DNA of 41,980 nt from contig JAAYPS010000142.1 in assembly GCA_012519655.1 (NCBI GenBank), positions 1 to 41,980 of the forward strand, given 5' to 3'. The number at the start of each line of letters is the position of its first letter. The first letter of the stretch is position 1. This document shows positions 36,670 to 41,980 of the stretch, in pieces. Position numbers and translations under genes: made by a program. Source of the stretch: Clostridiaceae bacterium (GTDB taxonomy: Bacteria > Bacillota > Clostridia > DSM-8532). A model generated the notes under the pieces. That model did not search any database. It saw nothing but the letters and a program-made list of their open reading frames with translations, and was not told where the DNA came from.

Positions 36670-36717
36670 TGTAACCGGTTACACTGATATTATAATTCTC
36701 ACTGTATAATTTGTCAA
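36670..36717 (-). promoter_or_regulatory. Transporter promoter with LacI-type operator
   Basis: On the minus strand TTGACA (36712-36717), exactly 17 bases, TATAAT (36689-36694): a perfect consensus promoter. The 14-bp perfect palindrome TGTAACCGGTTACA (36670-36683) starts 5 bp after the -10 box and so covers the transcription start, a classic repression site. Confidence 0.85.
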
Positions 36718-36800
36718 GAGTTTTGAGTAAATTTACTGGTTTACTGTGCAAATTCACCATTCGACAAGCATAAAACTCTTATAGTAACTGAATTCTGTAC

Positions 36801-36814
36801 TGTAACTGGTTACA
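36801..36814. promoter_or_regulatory. Second LacI-type operator
   Basis: TGTAACTGGTTACA differs from the site at 36670 by one base and lies 131 bp from it, in the tail between lacI and the transporter operon. It could be an auxiliary site for looping. A plus-strand TATAAT at 36824-36829 follows, with no gene to drive. Confidence 0.7.
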
Positions 36815-36902
36815 TAATTCGGGTATAATATGTGTGCCAAAGACATACTAAAACCATTTTTAGAGATTTTTTCCCGTTCTAAGATGGGATAATTAAGGGT
36901 TT

Positions 36903-37958
36903 TTATAATGCAGCTTCTGTTATTTTTCCACAGGAGCCCCTCTCAACAAAGTTCATTTTTAAACTAATATTAGTTACATCTTTCATTGGTTTCTCATCGA
37001 TCATATTGTTTAGAAATTCAACAGAAAGTGAACCTAGTTTTTCATATGGATGCGAAATAGTTGTTATAGACGGCATAGTTATGGTAGAAATAGAGCTATC
37101 GTCAAACCCTAAGACAGAGAAATCACCTGGAACGCTATATCCTTTTGAAATACAAGTGTTTACTATACCAGCTGCTGCCTCATCATTAATTGCAATTATT
37201 GCTGTGGGGAGTTCTTTTTCTTTTAAAAGTTCAAGAATGGATTGTACTCCACCCTGATAATTATATGTGCTTAATTTAATCCATTCATCTTTCATGGTAA
37301 AGTCAAAAACACTTTTTGCCTCATCCAAAGCTTTTAGTTTTATGTCAGTTGACATGATACCTCTTTGGCCACCTAAGAAGCCTATTTTCTTATGTCCCAA
37401 TGAAGTTAGGTATGATACGGCTTGAAACATAGCCTCATGCTCGTCCGAACTAACTGAAGCACAATTATCATAGTAATTCTCCAATTTTCCATTGATAATA
37501 ACAACAGGTGTTGGATAAAAATTGTTCTTCAACAAGTTAACATATTGTACATCGGTCTTTGTTTCATTCACCCGTCCACCTAATAATATTAAACCGTCAA
37601 CCTGTTTTTCACTAAGACGCAAAGTATAGAAGTCCTGCAATTTATTATCACTTAGTGTATTACACAAAAAAACAGTTTGCTCATATTCGGTAGCAGACTT
37701 TTCTATTTCAATAAAAACTTTCGCAAAAAAATGGCTTGTTACTTCAGGCATTATTACTCCTATCGTTTTAGTACGTTGAGTATATAAGCCCCTTGCCAGT
37801 TCGTTGGGTCTATAATTATACTTGTCTATAACATTTTGAACGAGAATTCTCGTATCCTCTTTCACTGCATCACTGTTGTTTAAAACTCTTGAAACAGTTG
37901 CAACTGAAACATTACACTCTCTCGCTATATCACGTATTGATACTTTATTTCTTCTCAT
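36903..37958 (-). CDS. LacI family transcriptional repressor
   Basis: A 351-residue repressor. The N-terminal helix-turn-helix (VSIRDIARECNVSVATVSRVL, about 6-26) and hinge helix RPNELARGL (about 50-58) are followed by a periplasmic-binding-protein-like core (about 65-340). The core has IGVIMPEVTSHFFA, the VDGLILLGG loop and GFDDSSISTITMPSIT. The three palindromes TGTAAC-NN-GTTACA nearby are its probable operators, one at its own promoter, so it likely represses itself and the adjacent transporter until an inducer sugar arrives. The ATG has AGGAGG at a rather long 11-base spacing. Confidence 0.95.
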   Translation of the reverse strand: MRRNKVSIRDIARECNVSVATVSRVLNNSDAVKEDTRILVQNVIDKYNYRPNELARGLYTQRTKTIGVIMPEVTSHFFAKVFIEIEKSATEYEQTVFLCNTLSDNKLQDFYTLRLSEKQVDGLILLGGRVNETKTDVQYVNLLKNNFYPTPVVIINGKLENYYDNCASVSSDEHEAMFQAVSYLTSLGHKKIGFLGGQRGIMSTDIKLKALDEAKSVFDFTMKDEWIKLSTYNYQGGVQSILELLKEKELPTAIIAINDEAAAGIVNTCISKGYSVPGDFSVLGFDDSSISTITMPSITTISHPYEKLGSLSVEFLNNMIDEKPMKDVTNISLKMNFVERGSCGKITEAAL

Positions 37959-38167
37959 AAATCACACTGCCTCCTAAAATACCGCTATATTCTCAAAACT
38001 CAATATACATGCTTATAAAAAATACATATTCCTTATAAAATGTAGAATACGCTTTCAATAATTACAAAATGAATGCTGCCTGATAAACTTCATTAAGAAA
38101 CACAGGCATATAAACGCCTTACAAAACTATTGATTACTATACTTAATGCAATATAACTAAGCAAAAA

Positions 38168-38220
38168 ATGTAACGCGTTACATCCTATTTCATATTACTT
38201 TTTTACTTGGCTTGTGTCAA
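38168..38220 (-). promoter_or_regulatory. lacI promoter with autoregulatory operator and long leader
   Basis: On the minus strand TTGACA (38215-38220), 17 bases, TAATAT (38192-38197). The perfect 16-bp palindrome ATGTAACGCGTTACAT (38168-38183) begins 8 bp after the -10 box, the same layout as the transporter promoter. The resulting leader to the lacI ATG is about 225 bases; apart from the operator nothing distinctive was found in it. Confidence 0.8.
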
Positions 38221-38243
38221 ATAATTAATGATATAGACAAATT

Positions 38244-38284
38244 AAAAAACAGTACTTCTTATGGATATGTAAAAAGAAGTACTG
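38244..38284 (-). terminator. Terminator after the HAD phosphatase gene
   Basis: CAGTACTTCTT (38250-38260) and AAGAAGTACTG (38274-38284) form a perfect 11-bp stem; on the minus strand it is followed by TTTTTTAATTT. It separates the HAD unit from the lacI promoter. Confidence 0.85.
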
Positions 38285-38319
38285 CTGTCTATGTCTTAAT
38301 GCGGACAAGAGCTCTTAGT

Positions 38320-38943
38320 TTATTTCATAACAATTGTCATAAACTCTCTCATGGATTTTACACGAAACTCCACCTTACAATGCGGAAAAAAATTATCCGG
38401 ATCAAAAAGACAACCAACCACTCCTGCATTATGTCCAGCAAGAATATCAATATCCCGATCACCTACCATAATAGCGTCATCCTTGTTCATATTATGTTTT
38501 TTTATGAGATGGTTAATTGCATCGGGTGCAGGCTTTGATAAAAACCCATCCTCGCTTGTTATGAAGTCAGCAAAAAGGTCATCCAGATGGTATTTGCTTA
38601 GATAGTCAATTGCAACATGATCTCTGTGTGTGTATAAATAGTTCCTTCCGCCTAATTCAGTTATTTTTGTTAATACCTCATTTAAGAATGGATATGGTTC
38701 TATTGGAATAAATTCTACGTTACGTTCGTAGGACCTATATATTCTACGCAACTCCTCACCCAAGTTGTGTTTTTCCTGATAATACTTTATACAAGTAGAA
38801 ACGGATATTTTCAAATGCGATAATATTTCATTGCTTGTATGGCTATAGCCAAGATCACTTAGTGCTTGTTGAAATGCCCGAGTCATTTGTGGATAAGAAT
38901 CAAATAATGTTCCGTCAAAATCCCATATATAATGTGAATACAT
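38320..38943 (-). CDS. HAD superfamily phosphatase (phosphoglycolate phosphatase-like)
   Basis: A 207-residue haloacid dehalogenase-type hydrolase. Motif I is WDFDGTLFDS (8-17, nucleophile and acid aspartates), motif II is YLYTHRD near residue 100 (Thr in place of the usual Ser/Thr), the lysine of motif III is in SKPAPDA, and motif IV is MVGDRDIDILAG near 160. A helical cap domain lies at about 20-85. It probably removes phosphate from a small sugar or metabolite. It lies 51 bp after the MBL-fold gene, in one series with it. The binding site is GGGAG. Confidence 0.88.
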   Translation of the reverse strand: MYSHYIWDFDGTLFDSYPQMTRAFQQALSDLGYSHTSNEILSHLKISVSTCIKYYQEKHNLGEELRRIYRSYERNVEFIPIEPYPFLNEVLTKITELGGRNYLYTHRDHVAIDYLSKYHLDDLFADFITSEDGFLSKPAPDAINHLIKKHNMNKDDAIMVGDRDIDILAGHNAGVVGCLFDPDNFFPHCKVEFRVKSMREFMTIVMK

Positions 38944-38994
38944 AAATTAGCTCCCTTCAAGTCAATTTTAAGAATCAACAACTACTTCTTTTTT

Positions 38995-39870
38995 TTATTT
39001 CGCAGCATAAGAATCATAAAGCTCTGTCCGGTAACTACCATTTTCTATAACTATTTTATATGTTCCGTCTTTAGCGATAATATGGTCTTTTACATTTAGT
39101 TTATCTAGCCAAGATCTCGTCTCATCGATTCTCCAAGGACCTGTACCGGCCCCTTTTGAACCCCAATTGTTCTCCCAAAGCCATAGTGGAGTACACCACA
39201 TTGCAAGAGATGGTGAGATCGCTTCATAAACCTCAAATCCAACGCCGCTTTGCCCATGATGTGCAAGTGCAACAATATCGGATTTTATTTTATCTATTGA
39301 ATTGGTTCTTATCAACTTTTCTCCACCCTCAATACCAAGATCCCCGAGGAAAAGTACTGAAACATCCTCTGCAATCATTCTTATTACAGTAGAACTGTTA
39401 TTTACAGCATTTTGGGTAAATGAGGGATCAGTTGTATAAAGTACTTCAAAGCTAATGTTATCTACCGTTACTATATCTCCCTTTTCAACAACTGTAATTT
39501 TATCTTGAAATGCTGGTAATAACTCAACAAAATCTTTTATGGTATGATAGGAATTCGGTTCATTCTCCCTTATAAAATGCGGGTCAGGAAAATGGTGATA
39601 TATCCTATCTATACTGAAATATGTGGACTTATTCCTGAACATTTCTAAAAAAGCATTTATATGGTCGGAATGAGCATGTGTCAGAAACCATGCTGATATA
39701 TGTGGCTTTTTACATCCTGAGACTTTCTCAATAAGATTTAGCAAATAATCAGCATCTGATTTTGTGCCACCATCTATTATGATAATACTTCCATCCCGTG
39801 ACACAATAAGATATGACATCATTTGAGTATGGGACTGCTGTGCAATTTGGTACATATAAGTTTTTTTCAT
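38995..39870 (-). CDS. MBL-fold metallo-hydrolase
   Basis: A 291-residue beta-lactamase-fold hydrolase. The metal motif is LTHAHSDHINAF (HxHxDH) at about 65-76, with VLFLGDLGIEG near 180 and ALAHHGQSG near 210 giving further ligands. It resembles the ComEC-like or competence-type MBL hydrolases more than RNases or beta-lactamases; the substrate is unknown. I start at the ATG (39870, AAAGGA 10 bases upstream), not at the GTG 12 codons earlier. There is no signal peptide. The AraC-type gene at the right edge is 91 bp upstream in the same direction. Confidence 0.87.
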   Translation of the reverse strand: MKKTYMYQIAQQSHTQMMSYLIVSRDGSIIIIDGGTKSDADYLLNLIEKVSGCKKPHISAWFLTHAHSDHINAFLEMFRNKSTYFSIDRIYHHFPDPHFIRENEPNSYHTIKDFVELLPAFQDKITVVEKGDIVTVDNISFEVLYTTDPSFTQNAVNNSSTVIRMIAEDVSVLFLGDLGIEGGEKLIRTNSIDKIKSDIVALAHHGQSGVGFEVYEAISPSLAMWCTPLWLWENNWGSKGAGTGPWRIDETRSWLDKLNVKDHIIAKDGTYKIVIENGSYRTELYDSYAAK

Positions 39871-39961
39871 ATGTATAGAATCCTTTCGTTCATATCCTTC
39901 GCGCACAATTATAGCTCATATAAAAATTTGATCAATATGCGGTTTTTTAAATAAGCGTAAT

Positions 39962-41980
39962 TTATGTTTTTATAGTAACATTACCTTTAGCCTGCTTTCG
40001 CTTCTCACTACGGTATTTTCCCGGGCTAATGCCGTAAATTTGCTTAAATTTCCTCGAAAAACTAGCCAAATCAATGTACCCTACTTTCTCCATAACATCC
40101 CTCACAAGCATATCAGTTTCAATCAATAATCTACATGCTTCATCCATTCTTTTTTTTGTTAAGTAGTCAATGAAGTTCACACCAGAATTATTTCTGAAAA
40201 ACCGGCTTAAATATGAATCCGTCATGTCAAATTGACTGGCAATACCCTTAAGGCTCAGGTTGCGATCCTTATAATTCTTATCAATATAAGACAGGATATC
40301 CTCATATACTGCTTTTTCCTCGTTTTTATTCTGACTTTCTATAATACTAATAATATTAAAAGATAACTTTTTAAGTCGACCCAGAAACTCATTTATGCTT
40401 GTATAGTGAATGAGTAAATCTATTTCTTTTTCTCCTTCATCTAACTTTATTTTTTCTACTATTGGCCACAGGTCCTGAACAATTCCATACACTATAAAGC
40501 GTAGACTAATAGCATCTGAACTATGCTTTTGAGTGTGAAGTAATTCAGATAGTTCGGCAATAGACTCTTCCACAGTAATTATGTTACATTGATTTATGCC
40601 CTGAATAAGCCTCAATTGAGACTTCGATGGATACCAATATGGACTTGAATGTCGCTGAGTTTTTAACTCATCAAAAAACGCTGTAAGATTACCACTATAA
40701 ACAGTAGCCTCTGCAGCCGACACAGCTTCTGTAAAAGAACGGCTGATCATAGAAACATTTTCATATGTATGACCTACCCCCAATATGGGTTCAATGTTCA
40801 GAACATTGTAAAGGGTTTCTCTAATGGTATTGCTTATCTTGGGTATATTGTTATCATTCATATCAGTATTTAGTATTATTGCGAAATAACCTTGATAGTC
40901 CATTTCGATGCAATAATGAGTATAACCCAAGTCTAATGTTCGGATTGATTCAGTTGCTGTCTGTCTTTCAGTAAGTAGAAGCTTACGAGGTGGTTTAAAT
41001 ACTATCACACAAAAATGTGGTCCTGAAAGATCGATTCGAAGGTTTTTCATTTCTTCAGAGAATTTCTCACTACCAAAATTTGCACTATTGGTCAGTATCT
41101 TATGTAGGAAACGCTCGGTAAGCATAGCACGATTTTCCTCAATTTGATTTTTCATTCCCTGATTGCTATCTATTATGGTTTGAATTGAGCTGCTTATCTG
41201 CTTAAGTTCATCTTTATCTTTTGTATTATCTTTCACAGGTGTCATTTTCCTAAGAACCGTATTAATTCGAAGAATTGGTATGTAGTTTCTGAAAGCAAGT
41301 AAAACACCAGAAACAATGCATATAAGTAAAATTACACTAAGAAAAGTAATAACTGGCCTTTTAACGCTAATAAGTCTTCCCGCAAATTGTGAATTGGGAA
41401 ACACAGATACATACGTCCAGTTATTTACATCGGAGCGCATTGCAATTATCGAATGTTTTTCCATACCTATTCTTTTTGTGGTAATTCCGTTATTATCCGA
41501 TATTAGCCTAGAGAGTTCTTCATTACTATATTCGACATTGTTCTGACTGCTAAAAAGAATCTCACCTTTCTGATTCAATATAAAAAACGCATTATCAATT
41601 TCACTATCAATATCGGATAAAAGGTTTTCAAAGAAAGTTGCATCTATTAGCCCTATTATTGTTCCAAAACGACCCGTTTTATTTCCCCAGGGATACGTTA
41701 TTACAGCCATTCTCTGTGTTCCATTTATAGTTAGGAAGCGCTCTGGAGGACTATGCCCAAAACTCGGAGTATCATAAATTAGATCATAGAACTCGCCGTA
41801 GCTCCAATCTCCTACAAGTTGATAGTGAGTATTAAGAAAATAGTCAATTGGCATTACACCTTTGTCGGAATATAATGTCGTATCTCCGCGTATGAACAAT
41901 ATCATTTCATCTAAAAAGTTGGCATGGGAGTGATATGTTTTTAACCTGCTAATGGCTTTATATCTTCCGTATTTTGATTC
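39962..41980 (-). CDS. Membrane-anchored AraC family regulator, N-terminus beyond the window
   Basis: The frame is open to the right edge: the 25 codons before the first internal ATG (41905) have no stop, so the gene is cut at its 5' end. The visible 672 or so residues hold the latter part of an extracellular Cache-like sensor (GKTGRFGTIIGLIDATFF), a membrane segment (VITFLSVILLICIVSGVLLAF), a HAMP-like and linker part, and a C-terminal AraC double helix-turn-helix (IASQFDMTDSYLSRFFRNNS, then VGYIDLASFSRKFKQIYGIS). Such regulators sense an external sugar or its binding protein and usually sit beside LplABC-type transporters; its target may lie to the right. Confidence 0.9.
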   Translation of the reverse strand, partial: ESKYGRYKAISRLKTYHSHANFLDEMILFIRGDTTLYSDKGVMPIDYFLNTHYQLVGDWSYGEFYDLIYDTPSFGHSPPERFLTINGTQRMAVITYPWGNKTGRFGTIIGLIDATFFENLLSDIDSEIDNAFFILNQKGEILFSSQNNVEYSNEELSRLISDNNGITTKRIGMEKHSIIAMRSDVNNWTYVSVFPNSQFAGRLISVKRPVITFLSVILLICIVSGVLLAFRNYIPILRINTVLRKMTPVKDNTKDKDELKQISSSIQTIIDSNQGMKNQIEENRAMLTERFLHKILTNSANFGSEKFSEEMKNLRIDLSGPHFCVIVFKPPRKLLLTERQTATESIRTLDLGYTHYCIEMDYQGYFAIILNTDMNDNNIPKISNTIRETLYNVLNIEPILGVGHTYENVSMISRSFTEAVSAAEATVYSGNLTAFFDELKTQRHSSPYWYPSKSQLRLIQGINQCNIITVEESIAELSELLHTQKHSSDAISLRFIVYGIVQDLWPIVEKIKLDEGEKEIDLLIHYTSINEFLGRLKKLSFNIISIIESQNKNEEKAVYEDILSYIDKNYKDRNLSLKGIASQFDMTDSYLSRFFRNNSGVNFIDYLTKKRMDEACRLLIETDMLVRDVMEKVGYIDLASFSRKFKQIYGISPGKYRSEKRKQAKGNVTIKT

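Noticed and set aside
36820-36902. Plus-strand small RNA from the TATAAT at 36824
   Set aside because: No convincing -35 box and no clear terminator; the GGGA/TCCC hairpin near 36870 has no T tract in the needed direction.

Overview
This is a low-GC chromosomal window from a spore-forming member of the Clostridia (Bacillota) that feeds on plant or storage polysaccharides. Sporulation genes yabP and yabQ lie beside mazG, rqcP and a divIC-type gene. GlnRS, TTG/GTG starts, strong GGAGG ribosome binding sites and LplB/LplC-type sugar permeases without their own ATPase fit the same group. The carbohydrate genes suggest a relative of the cellulolytic clostridia, but no species can be named. No rRNA, tRNA, CRISPR, prophage or transposase gene was seen.

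Layout. (1) 1-3244: the end of a sugar ABC transporter operon (two permeases, minus strand) diverging from an AraC regulator. (2) 3412-7244: an unrecognised 135-aa protein, radA and a GH15 glucoamylase-like enzyme. (3) 7584-10355: a processive-type membrane glycosyltransferase and a sensorless methyl-accepting chemotaxis protein, separated by a pair of hairpin repeats. (4) 10510-15320: cysS and epsC (minus) diverging from glnS, with a 730-bp repeat-rich gap. (5) 15518-20815: the conserved mazG-rqcP-yabP-yabQ-divIC order, broken twice by opposite-strand membrane-protein genes (AEC transporter, DUF975), each next to a repeat. (6) 21027-22948: 8-oxoguanine glycosylase and a YegS-type lipid kinase. 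(7) 22958-26634: GH3 glycosidase, AraC regulator and APS kinase in one minus-strand series. (8) 26860-30253: cold-shock gene diverging from trkA-trkH. (9) 30481-37958: LacI regulator, two permeases, a lipoprotein binding protein and a GH2 beta-galactosidase, a complete oligosaccharide uptake and cleavage locus apart from the ATPase. (10) 38320-41980: HAD phosphatase, MBL-fold hydrolase and a membrane-anchored AraC regulator cut by the right edge.

How it works together. In region 9 the binding protein and permeases should import an oligosaccharide (energised by a shared ATPase encoded elsewhere), GH2 should cleave it, and the LacI protein probably represses both the transporter and itself. Two consensus minus-strand promoters each carry a TGTAAC-NN-GTTACA palindrome just downstream of the -10 box. 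In region 7 the AraC protein probably activates GH3, whose promoter has two TTGTCCAT boxes 21 bp apart just upstream of the -35.

The most unusual feature is a family of about 115-bp palindromic elements with related terminal inverted repeats (consensus near AGCATTTTGCGATGTTATAT). It has four fairly clear copies and one copy cut by the left edge, all intergenic. They look like MITEs or mobile hairpin RNAs, and one lies between a promoter and the AEC transporter gene it drives.
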